Source: Dactylorhiza incarnata
Lineage: Eukaryota; Streptophyta; Magnoliopsida; Asparagales; Orchidaceae
Direction of reading: 5' to 3'
Assembly: GCA_033032865.1 (NCBI GenBank)
Contig: JAWHQI010000064.1
Coordinates: 806,001 to 870,000 of the forward strand
Length of the DNA: 64,000 nucleotides
A program made the translations under genes and the position numbers. The notes below the pieces were generated by a model, which was not told where the DNA came from, ran no database searches, and saw only the letters and a program-made list of their open reading frames with translations. This document shows positions 21,723 through 31,915 of the stretch, in pieces (position 1 is the stretch's first letter; every line of letters starts with the position of its first letter).

Positions 21723-22888
21723 ATGCCGATTTCCGAAGAAGAAGAGACTCGCCTGAGGGCGTTGAGAGCCGGCGGGCTACCTTCCACGACCAAGGTACCC
21801 GCCTGGATGAGCCGGCCGCCCCCCGCCCAGTCGCCAAAAGTCAAGAAGGCGAAAGCGGTTCGCCTCTCTGGGGACGACTCCGTGGTGCTGGACTCCTCTC
21901 CGGACGATCGCCGCCCCGAGAAGGTATGAGTTATTCGAATTCACGCCGATAAGTTGCTCTTCATTCTTTTCCCCTCGCAGGATACTTTGCCGAGCGAGAT
22001 CGTTGAGGAACGTGCTGAGGGGTCTCGGAAAAGCCAGCAGGTGGACACGAACCTCGCTGGGAAAGACACCACCGGTACGATCTGGATCTCGCATGCCGTA
22101 ATATTTATGTCGACCCTATATGATCTCCGTTACCCTTTTCTTACAGTCTCGCCCCTGAAATCCCCGATCCGCCCGTCGTCGCGGCCTCCATCTCCGCCCC
22201 CTCCAGGTAGGATCGCTGACAAGCCCGGGTTCCAGCTCCTGACGAGCGAGGAGACCGGTGGCTCCGCCCCTCCGAAGATTCTCCCGACCAATAGCACGGC
22301 CTATCCTGCCGGCCTGGGCAAGTCTCTTTACCCCCATTATGGAAACGTGTTCCAGGGCCGTCCTTCGGGTTCTCGCCCCCCTCTCGGTAAGCGTTATGAC
22401 CTCGCCGACATCCTGCGTGACCTCGTGCTCATTATCTGACGTGAGATCTTGCAGATAATGCCGAGAATCCGCACACCGATTCTGAACTAGGCGATGACGA
22501 GATGTCCCCCCTTCCTGATCAGGTGGAGGAATTTTTAGGTGATCCGCGAGATCCCGAGATGATGAAACAGCGAGCCGCGGAACTCTTGAGGAAGCATGGG
22601 CGAATGCTGATGGACCTCAATATGCAAGCGAGGCGGGATAGGGAAGCCGCGGAGGATAGGCACGCGGTCCTGATGGAGGAGTGTGCGAGGCTCCGGCAAG
22701 CGAGACACCGCGATCAGGATGAGGTCGCCACGACGCCGGAGGTACACATAGCGAGGATGAGGGACTACGCCTACCTCACGGATCGGGAGGGTCGCCTGGC
22801 GGAGGAATATTATAATTCTAGGGCACCGCCGAGGTCAGGGTCGCGGGGTGGTGGCCGGTGGAAATGGCTCCCCCACGATTCTCGCTAA
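21723..22888 (+). CDS. G2 aORF1: intact four-exon antisense gene of unknown function
   Basis: Predicted exons are 21723-21923, 21981-22074, 22147-22386 and 22455-22888. The three introns (57, 72 and 68 bases) all begin GT and end AG. The joined length is 969 bases, exactly 323 codons with one terminal stop, and every intron keeps the frame. That is unlikely unless the splice sites are real. The protein (about 322 residues) starts MPISEEEETRL, has a Lys-rich patch, a Pro-rich segment around exon 3 and a long charged region in exon 4 that looks coiled-coil. I recognise no domain. It lies opposite to pol, just inside the 3' LTR, with its own TATA box. Antisense ORFs in this position are known in some Tat-clade elements; this one has no counterpart in the G0 remnant. 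Confidence 0.7.
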
Positions 22889-23350
22889 CTGTTTTGTTGT
22901 GCTCTTATCATCATTAAGGGGTATTGCTATTTTAGACAATCTCGCCATGGCTCGCAACTCATATCTTTGCCGCTTATATGTTGGCTTTATTTCTTCTGAC
23001 AATTATTACTAGCTTTTTATTGTTTCTTGCTTGGTGCTAGCGAGTCTTTCGTTTTCACATTATATTGTGCTTGCGCGGACCCTCTGTTCTCGCCAAATTT
23101 ATCTCTCGAAAATGTCGTTCGTACTAACCTCGCAGGTTTTTTTTTCTCGCCCGCGAACATGACGTGATGTTTTTGTTGATACTCGTGCTCGCTGACGCTT
23201 GGACTTCTTCCCGCCTTTTTGTTTTGGCTATAAATAGGCGGTCTTTATTGAGCCAACCACCGCATTTATTCTCGATCTTCTTCTCCTTCTGCTGCAGAGC
23301 TCTCGCTCTTTCTCATTCTCGCATTCTTCCCCTTCTCGCAGATCTTCCAG
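22889..23350 (+). promoter_or_regulatory. spacer and promoter between aORF1 and aORF2
   Basis: AT-rich 3' flank of aORF1 followed by a clear TATAAATA at 23229-23236, 115 bases before the aORF2 ATG. The spacing is close to that of the homologous G0 gene (120 bases). Confidence 0.6.
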
Positions 23351-24810
23351 ATGGGCGGCGACGCGGAGTCAGAGGGTCGGCGGAGGGTCGCAAAGGCCTC
23401 TGCCGAACACAGCTTCTTCTCTTGCAATCTGACCGACGAAGAATACTTTAGCGCGATCGCTGATTTCGTTCTCCCCCCGTTCGAGGCACGCCGCCCTAGC
23501 GAGGATGACGTGATCAATGACCCGTTGGTCGACGAGTTGGCCATCCCTATCGCCCACTTCGCGGTCGGTCTGCGCCTTCCTTTGTGGCCAGAAGTTCGCC
23601 AGGTAACAATCGTTCTTGCTTGTTGTTTATTTTGCCACTCGAGCCTCGCTCGCCGCGTGGATTGATCTTGTTCTCGCTACCTGTTAGGTGCTTAAGCATT
23701 ATGGCGTGGTTCCCGGCCAGCTCACACCCAATGCCATGGCGGTGGTCATCGCCTTCGCCTGCTACCTCCGCGAGGAGCGGATAGAGTTCAGCCTTCCTGT
23801 CTTCCGGAAGCTGTTCTCCTTCCGCGCCTACAAAGATGGGACATCTTATTTCGTGGGCACAGGCCCGAAAGTGGTTGAGACCGTCAACAAGGCCCACTTC
23901 TGGGCCCAAAAGTTTGTTGTCGTCAAGGGGAACTTCGGCAACATTCCCTTCTCGCCGATTCAACATAGCGAGACCACCTATCGGCCCACCGCCCTCGGCG
24001 GCCATGACGCCCTCCTCCATCAGTTCTTCTGTAAGAAGAACTTCGAGGTCGTTTACCTCCACCGCAACTTAGACTCGCTGCTTCCGGTCCTCGCCGGAGA
24101 AGGTACAGATCTCTGTCTAACCTATTCGTCTCAATTCGCAAGCCTATCGTACTCATCCCTATGATTCTGTTTTTAGGCGAGCGAGATCTCCCCCTCCATC
24201 CACCTTACGCGAGCAACCGGAAGACCGATGCCACAATGGCTCTCGCTACCATGGGGGCGGAAGCCTGCCGAGGAGACGTCACCCCGGCCGAGCCTTCCTC
24301 CCGCAAGAGATCGGGGGCCTCCGGCAGTCATGGTGCCGTCCCGAAGTCTCCGCCAAAAAAGAAAAGCAAGAAAAGCACGGCCTCGCTCGCTTCGTCGAAA
24401 GGTAAGGAAACTCGCGAGGCTGCCTTCGACGAGTTTGACCTTACCGGCCTTTCGGCGGGCGAGGACAAAGATCATGGCCAGGAGGGGTCAGGGCCTCGGT
24501 CCTCCCCATCCCGGTGAACCATTATAACTTCGGGCTCGGTCAGAGGCGTCAGGACGGGACTGGCGAGCCCCTTGTCACCTGGAAGCCAGAGACAAACAGG
24601 GTGGACATGTAACATCCCAATTTTGAAATTCTAGACCCCATCGTGATTTTTGTGAACTGCTAGGGTTTTGTTGGCTTGGATGGCACCCAAATGGTCATTT
24701 GTTCCCTAATGGGTGTGAAAGTACCTAGTTGCGGCCAACCCTAAATTTCCAAAATGAAACATAAATTTGAAATCCGTATGTCCGTCATTCGTCGAGACTT
24801 CTCGTGAACA

Positions 24811-25070
24811 TTCGACGAATTTACTTAGCCACTGAAAAATACTGATCAAAGCTTAAAAACTGTCTTCTGTTTTCATTCGTCGGAATTCGTCGGGAGCTCT
24901 CGTGAACAGTCGACGAATTCGTCGGGAGCTCTCGTGAACATTCGATGAATTTACTTAGCCACTGAAAAATACTGATCAAAGCTTAAAAACTGTCTTCTGT
25001 TTTCATTCGTCGGAATTCGTCGGGAGTTCTCGTGAACATTCGACGAATTCGTCGGGAGTTCTCGTGAACA
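24811..25070. repeat. 130-bp tandem duplication with CGACGAATTCGTCG palindromes
   Basis: TTCGACGAATTTACTTAGCC at 24811 recurs at 24941 in modified form. The 14-bp perfect palindrome CGACGAATTCGTCG occurs at 24911-24924 and 25041-25054. Confidence 0.85.
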
Positions 25071-26186
25071 CTCGACGAATTGACTTAATAAAAAAAATTT
25101 CTTTTCTTCTGAAAAACCTGCTCCACTCCTCAAACTTGAAAACCTTCAACTATGAGTATATAAAGTACACCCCAATCAACTCCAAGATTTTATCGCAACA
25201 TTTCAATAATATTTTGAATAGGATGACTAATTAAAAATGGGAATAAATACATTTAAATGAGTTATGAAAATATGTTTTATAGAGCAATTAATTATTTAAA
25301 TAATAAGGAGGTTTTGAGAAAAATAGATAATGATATTATTTTTCTCCCAAAATTTTATCATAGGGTCCCATAAATATATAAAAGAATAATATTAATTAAA
25401 ATCTATTAATTAATGTAAAATTTATTTATTTTGATTTAACTCTATTTAAACACCAAATAAATAAAAATAAATAGAAAACGTTATTAAAAAATTATAAAAA
25501 TCATAAATGACCTAGGGAGGCTGCCATAAAAATTTGAATTAAAAATAAAATATATTTAATGAAAAATTCGTTTTTTTTAAGTCGTATTAATTACATTTAA
25601 ACCTCCCCTCATCAATACCATTAATATTCAGCCATGGGAATTGAATTCCTCCCTTTCCCAACGCCTTGGGAAGAGCTTGGCCGGCAGGGAGCTGATGGGG
25701 AGGGCGGATTCATCAAGGGAGAGGAGTTACTCCTCATTAAAACCTCTCACAACACCCCAAAGACCACCATCTCCTATATAAAACCCCCCTCCACTTAGGA
25801 TTTCGTTTTTCCCACCTCCACAGCCACCATCCAGCCATAGAAGAGCTCCGGTGACCTTCCGACGAGCCTCCCCCACGAATTTCGGCGAACTCCACCGCTA
25901 GCAATGGCCGCGCGACGATCCCCTCGCCTAAACGGCACACATGTAAGTTCTTATGACTCCTTCCTGCCCTTAGATTTCTTCTCGTCGACCACCGCCGTCT
26001 CCGACCACCGGAGCCGGCGATCCCGGCCTTGGAAGCTTCGGACCACCCACTTCAATCTCCGCCACCGATGCGGGTTTCGGCCTCGCATGGGACGTGTGAA
26101 GGGGAGGGAGGGCCTCCACGGCTCACTCTCACGGCCCTTGAGGCGGAGGGAGCAGTTGGAATCCGCTCCGACGACCCTCTCCATCC

Positions 26187-26188
26187 AA

Positions 26189-26225
<37 letters not shown>

Positions 26226-26424
26226 TAAGAGCTTTCCGGCTATCGCCGGCGGCGGCCGGCCGCCGGCAAGTGCCCACCGGAGCGTCCACCCTGGGCGCAC
26301 CCACCGGTGGTGGTGGTCGGATGAGATCTCCCCACCGGAGGTGGCGGGGAGAGTCTGTAAGAGGAGGCCGGCGGTTTTGATTTATATATATATATAAGTA
26401 AAAATGTATATATATATATATATA
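26187..26424. repeat. microsatellites (AAT)n and (TA)n
   Basis: About twelve AAT units near 26190-26224, and TA runs near 26383-26396 and 26407-26424, inside the solo LTR. Confidence 0.9.
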
Positions 26425-29037
26425 ATGAAAATATTTATGTATATACATATATGTATAAATGTATAAATATTTTATACATGTATACATAACTATACATATT
26501 ATATATATACATATTTATACAGAAATATAATCCGGTGCACTCCCCACTGCACGGATTTATTGTTCGATTCGCATGCAGCCACCGGTCTGTGCCAAGAATC
26601 GTGCGCCGGCCTTATTTCCTTTGACATAAAATCTGCCAGTTTTCGGAAAATTATCTCGTTTCTAAAATGGATTTTTAATGGCCTTAGAGGCCGACCTGGA
26701 AAACATTTATGAGACATGATATGATAGATAAACATTTGTGCTACAACTTTCATGTTTTATACATTCTGATTTACAACATCTAAGTAATTTAAATTTAGCC
26801 CCTAAAGTGCAATCTACGTTCAGAATTCTGCCTTGTCCAGAAAACAGTTATTTTATACAAACTTCAACCCTCCTTTTGGTGAACTTAAAGTCTGTTTTAG
26901 GCAAAGCATGTGAGAGATGATATTGTAGATAAATATAATTACTACCACTGTTATGTTTTGTACTTTCTGATCCGAACCCTCTGAGTAATATAAATATAGC
27001 CCTCCACAATGTTATTTGAATTTGCTTGTTTACCTCCATGATGATTGCGGATTATGATGTGCAGCATAAGTAATTGCTCAAATTTGAAGATTAATATATA
27101 AAATTGTTTCATTCATCACCTTGTGCATGAGGGCATGGGAGGGTGCATGGTTACCGATGTGGCGGGTTCGTCGGCTTCCCCATAATATACACTATGAGAG
27201 AAGTTGTGACGATGAACTCTTTTGTTTTGGTGGTGAAGAGGACCGGGGGCTAGCTACCCCTTCCACACAGGTCCGTCTCACACCTTTTTGGTTATGTGCC
27301 GAGAGGATCTCCGCACGAGGTAAGGATGTGTTCCCACCGAGAGTACCTATTCTTCATAGAGGTACGAAGGCCTAGGAAGTTTTGGGGTGTATCCATAACC
27401 TAGAAGTGGGAACGACCGACCCACTGTCACCGTCTGGCCACGACGGTGAGGCCTGGGAAGTGAGCTCCTTCTCTTAACAGGTCACTATGTCGACATAGGG
27501 GAAAGTGATTGAGACACGTCATTCGAGTGACAGAGAGGATAATCATACATGCACACCATATCATATGTTACATTACTTATACTCTCACCTCGGTCCGACA
27601 TCGTATAACCACCGTTGGGAAGGTTATTCGATGGCGGGTGAATTTTCTACTTAGGTTGATTTTCCCTCTTTTTGAATTATTACGGATTACTGCTTCATTT
27701 ATATAACCCCGATAGATATATATTTGCTTCGGCTATTGTGCTAACTTTCCTTGCAGGTGTTCTCCTTGGTGCCCATTAGGGGGCTGGGGAGGAGCGTGAG
27801 ATTTACTTGGTCTGTCGTGGCTAACGTACTTTGTACGTTATCATATTAGGAACCGATGTGCCCGCCGACGGAGCAGGAGCGGATGGACGAGCGTAGACAT
27901 ACCCATGAAGACGAGGAGTTCCATGAGCCAGCCAGGACGATTTATGCGGATGTGAGGGTACTATTTTGGGAGAAGAGAGGATGAGAGATCACCTTTGAGT
28001 AGACCGTTTGACGTCTTTTGACTACATGTTTTGTCGTCGTATGATTAGTAGAATCATTTCTGTGAGACTCTATATACCCCGTCGTGGGCAGTATCCATGT
28101 TTTATTATTTATCATGCTGGGATATTCTGTGATGTTTTGCTTCCGCGCAAATTTAATTTTATACTCTGCGATTGTCTTTCTGTAATGATGCATTAGCCTC
28201 ACAGGGCGAATGTTCCGCCAATTGGGTCGTGGGTCAGGTAAGAGGGTGAGACCTCTTCGGACACGCGAACCTTTTGGGGGGACGCTCGCCCTGGGCATAA
28301 GGATTCCCTTCGCTGAGAAAGGGGGGTCCTTACAGGACATCTCTTCTATCCTCCCCTCCTGGGTGGAGAAGGAGACCGTCAGTGGTCACGCCTTCGACTT
28401 TTCGTTCGCACTTTATGGCCGCGAAGATGCAGGGTCTTACAAGGATGAGACCGCGAGGACCCTTGCTTACGAGAGCGCGAGGTCCCAGCTGCGTTCTGCC
28501 GAGCTCGCCCATATGACTGGGAGGCGTTGCTTACAGCTGGAGCTTCAGAATGTGGAGCTCGCGAGGGCCTACTAGGGAGTTCTCGCCGAGAGCACGCAGC
28601 TGAAAGAGAAGCTGCTCGCCGTGGAGGCAAGGGTGGTGAGTCATCTAGACTTCTAACTTCGTATTTTCCCCCAACCCCTTCATCTCTCTAACCTGACTTG
28701 CTCGCAGGATGTCGAGGTCGCCGGGAGGGCCAACGCTCGTATCAAGGACTTGGAGAGCGAGGTGGCTGGGCTGAAGGCCCTAAATAGCGACCTCACTCGC
28801 GCCGTGGTTCCCCCTTCGCCTCGCCGTTTAAAAGAAGACCGGCGGGCGCGAGACGAAGAAATTCGTGTGGGGTCGATAGAGTCGGCTCGCTACATTTTCT
28901 CGGTGGCGAAGGCGATCGGCCTTTTGGCGGATAATGCGGCTGACATGACTCTGGAAGATATTGTTCCAGAGCTCTTCCTCCCTCTCCCGCCGGTGAAGGA
29001 CAGTGATGATGAAGAAGGATCTGCGGGCGATTCTTGA

Positions 29038-29548
29038 AGCTCGCCGCCCTTCTCCCTTTTGTGTTGTAACGTGTTATAATTTTTGATCGGCGAGATCGCC
29101 AAAGATTGTAACTGAATTATTAAACATAGAATGCAGATTTTGTTTTCACTGTGCTCTCCTTTTCTCGTTGTTATTTTCATTTTTCGACCGTCTCGCCCTT
29201 GCTCATCTCGTGATTCGTTTTTGCGGAGGTCATTCTCGCGCCGCTCGTTATTGGATAGGTGCGCGCGGGACGCTCCGGCTGCTCGGGTCTCTCGCCGTCT
29301 GCCTTGGGCCCGTTGCGCCTTTAGCTACGCGTATTTTCTTTAGGTTTCGTAGGGTATTTTTCCTCTTGGCGAGAGCTAGCTTCTTACTCAGTGCAGGCAA
29401 CCTTTCTGCCGAGGACTGGATATTTGGGATCGTATGAGATTGATCCTTGTCACTTGCGTATTGTCGCACGCGACCTCTCTTAGCCGAGCGAGCACGCCCG
29501 ACGAGCGAGAAGGAGTTTGCCAGCATAAGACTTATCACCCTATCATTT
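29038..29548 (+). other. 3' flank of aORF2
   Basis: AT-rich start (29050-29130) likely holding the 3' untranslated region of aORF2, then GC-rich sequence leading to the tandem array. No gene recognised. Confidence 0.45.
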
Positions 29549-30500
29549 TCTCCAGAGACCGTCCTGAACCACCCGTCTAGTGAGAGCCCGGGAGCGGAAT
29601 CGATCCGGGGCATTCCAGCACCAATACTTATCACCTTGCCAGCCTCTCCAGAGATCAACCTGAACCCCCCGTCTAGTGAGAGCCCGGGAGCGGAATCGAT
29701 CTGGGGCATTCCAGCACCAATACTTATCCAACCCTGCCAGCCTCTCCAGAGATCAACCTGAACCCCCCGTCTAGTGAGAGCCCAGGAGCGGAATCGATCT
29801 GGGGCATTCCAGCATCAATACTTATCACCTTGCCAGCCTCTCCAGAGATCAACCTGAACCCCCCGTCTAGTGAGAGCCCGGGAGCGGAATCTATCTGGGG
29901 CATTCCAGCACCAATACTTATCACCTTGCCAGCCTCTCCACAGATCAACCTGAACCCCCCGTCTAGTGAGAGCCCGGGAGCGGAATCGATCTGGGGCATT
30001 CCAGCATCAATACTTATCACCTTGTCAGCCTCTCCAGAGATCAACCTGAACCCCCCGTCTAGTGAGAGCCCGGGAGCGGAATCGATCTGGGGCATTCCAG
30101 CACCAATACTTATCCAACCCTGCCAGCCTCTCCAGAGATCAACCTGAACCCCCCGTCTAGTGAGAGCCCGGGAGCGGAATCGATCTGGGGCATTCCAGCA
30201 CCAATACTTATCCAACCCTGCCAGCCTCTCCAGAGATCAACCTGAACCCCCCGTCTAGTGAGAGCCCGGGAGCGGAATCGATCCGGGGCATTCCAGCACC
30301 AATACTTATCACCTTGCCAGCCTCTCCGGAGATCAACCTGAACCCCCCGTCTAGTGAGAGCCCGGGAGCGGAATCAATCTGGGGCATTCCAGCACCAATA
30401 CTTATCCAACCCTGCCAGCCTCTCCAGAGATCAACCTGAACCCCCCGTCTAGTGAGAGCCCGGGAGCGGAATCGATCTGGGGCATTCCAGCACCAATGCT
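29549..30500. repeat. G2 tandem array, about 10 units of 96 or 98 bp
   Basis: Units share CCAGCCTCTCCAGAGATCAA and GTCTAGTGAGAGCCCGGGAG. Two versions alternate irregularly: ACTTATCACCTTGCC (96 bp) and ACTTATCCAACCCTGCC (98 bp). It lies between the integrase end and the antisense genes, the hypervariable 3' region of Tat elements. ORFs within it are repeat by-products. Confidence 0.93.
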
Positions 30501-30599
30501 TGTTACCTCGACACAGCAGCAGTTAAAAGCATAACAAATGAAAGTAAGACATTGATTTAAACAACATAATAAAACTTTCAAGGGTAGAATCGTTTCAAA

Positions 30600-31915
30600 T
30601 CATCCCCACTCCGAGCTCGGTCGAGAGGTACCCCTTCCACATCCTGGAGGTGATACCCCCCCCCCCGACTTGAGCACCTCGCTTACGATATATGGGCCCT
30701 CCCAGTTGGGGTTAAGCTTACCCACCGCGGCCCCTCTGCCAGCCGCATCGACCTTCTTTAGGACTAGGTCCCCTTTCTGGAAGTGCTTGATCCGGATGTG
30801 TTTGTCAAAATATTGAGCCATCCGCCGTTTGACCTCTTCCTGTCTGATGGTAGCCAAGTCTCGGAGTTCTTCCACCAAGTCCAAGGACAGCTTCTGCTCT
30901 GCATTGTTACCTTCTAACCACTCTTCATCCCCCTCACTTGCGGCGATCACCCGGGGGGTCTTCACCTCAAACTCTATGGGGAGAACGGCCTCGGATCCGT
31001 GAGAGAGCTTGAATGGAGTCTCCCCGGTGGCGGTATTCGGAGTAGTCCGCATGGCCCAGAGGACGGAGGGTAGTTGTTCCACCCAACTTCCTCGTAGGTT
31101 CTCCACTTTCTTTTTTAGCAGGTTGACGATTATCTTGTTCGCCGCTTCCACTTGCCCATTGCTCCTCGGATGGTGGACTGAAGCGAACCTGAGGTCGATG
31201 CCGAGCTGAGTGCAAAAGCCGACAAACTCTTCACTCGCAAACTGTGGCCCATTGTCCGTCACTATAGCTAGAGGGAGTCCATGCCTGCAAATTATTTCTC
31301 CCCACACAAAATTCCTCACAACCTGAGAGGTTACCTTAGCAAGTGCTTTCACCTCTACCCACTTGGAGAAGTAGTCGATCATGACCAACAGGAACTTCCT
31401 CTAGCCGCTGGCTTGGGGAAAGGGGCCGACCAGGTCCAACCCCCATATGGCGAAGGGCCAGGGGGCCGTGATGGTACGGAGCCTTTGAGCGGGGAGGAGT
31501 TGGAGCGGAGCGTAGAGTTGGCACTTCTGACACTTTCTTGTGAACTCTGTCGCGTCCTTGCTGAGAGTGGGCCAGAAGTAGCCTTGCCTCAACACCCTCC
31601 CTTCCAGGGTCCGACTCCCGGAGTGACTGCCGCACTCCCCGGAGTGGATTTCTTCCAGCACTCTCGGGACCTCCTCCTCGGAGACGCAACGGGCCAGGAG
31701 TCCCGAGAGAGTCTTTCTATATAGCCCCCCCCTGCATGCAAAGAGTAATAGGAGGACTTATACCTGAAGTGTCTCTTGTCCACATCCTCTCCAGGGAACT
31801 GCCCGGAGGATAGGAAGGTGATGAACGGGTCCATCCACGAGGCTTGTTGATCGACTTCCATCAATTCTCCTTCCTCGATGGAGGGTCGGAAGAGTTCCGA
31901 AGTCGTTCCCCCCGC
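30600..31915 (-). pseudogene. G2 integrase (damaged)
   Basis: Continues the gag-pol frame after the TGA at 31916-31918. It inserts element cDNA into chromosomes. The zinc-binding HHCC region is visible (LEEIHSGECGSH...CQKCQLY), then the core with Asp in LDLVGPF, Asp in VTDNGPQF and Glu in QVEAANK. Near the C-terminus come a GDLVLKKV segment and an NWEGPYIV segment. Breaks are the upstream TGA, a frameshift near 31740 and TAG at 31401-31403. The remaining 262-codon frame (30600-31388) holds most of the catalytic core. The last codons may be frameshifted by the C run at 30658-30665. Confidence 0.85.

Larger units (their letters stand above)
24608..28334 (+). mobile_element. solo LTR, 3.7 kb, Del/Tekay-type gypsy
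   Basis: Starts TGTAACATCCC and ends GGGTCCTTACA, with inverted ends TGTAA/TTACA and a perfect TSD GGACA (24603-24607 and 28335-28339). No gag-pol and no second LTR copy lie inside, so it is a solo LTR left by LTR-LTR recombination. The length and ends suit the Del/Tekay group. A TATA-like TATATAAAA lies near 25775. A 130-bp duplication occupies 24811-25070. The short ORF after 25904 is probably leader sequence, not a gene. Confidence 0.88.
23351..29037 (+). pseudogene. G2 aORF2: Transposase_28-like antisense gene, split by a solo LTR
   Basis: Exons are 23351-23602, 23688-24102, 24177-24607 continuing at 28340, up to 28635, and 28708-29037, with GT...AG introns of 85, 74 and 72 bases. The first two exons resemble the putative gypsy type transposon family (PF04195): LPLWPEVRQ, then LREERIEFSLPVFRKLFSF, then a segment with FWAQKFVVV. 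Exon 3 has a basic KKKSKK cluster; the C-terminal part looks coiled-coil. The solo LTR entered between the codons of a Val-Asp and Ile-Ser stretch; removing it and one GGACA copy restores that frame. Other damage is a frameshift between about 24480 and 24511 and TAG at 28573. The gene is homologous to 8947-10877, which lacks the first intron. Function unknown. Confidence 0.75.

Noticed and set aside
20533..22439. ORFs inside the G2 LTR (20533-20718, 20906-21712) and single-exon readings over the aORF1 introns
   Set aside because: LTR sequence, duplicated exactly in the partner LTR; the spliced model of aORF1 explains the rest.
25904..26380. 158-residue ORF behind a TATA box
   Set aside because: Lies in a solo LTR, has an Asn run from an AAT microsatellite and no homology I recognise; probably LTR leader.
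24607..28210. First placement of the solo-LTR end at CCTCACA near 28202
   Set aside because: The flank there does not match; GGACA at 28335 matches perfectly and restores the aORF2 frame.
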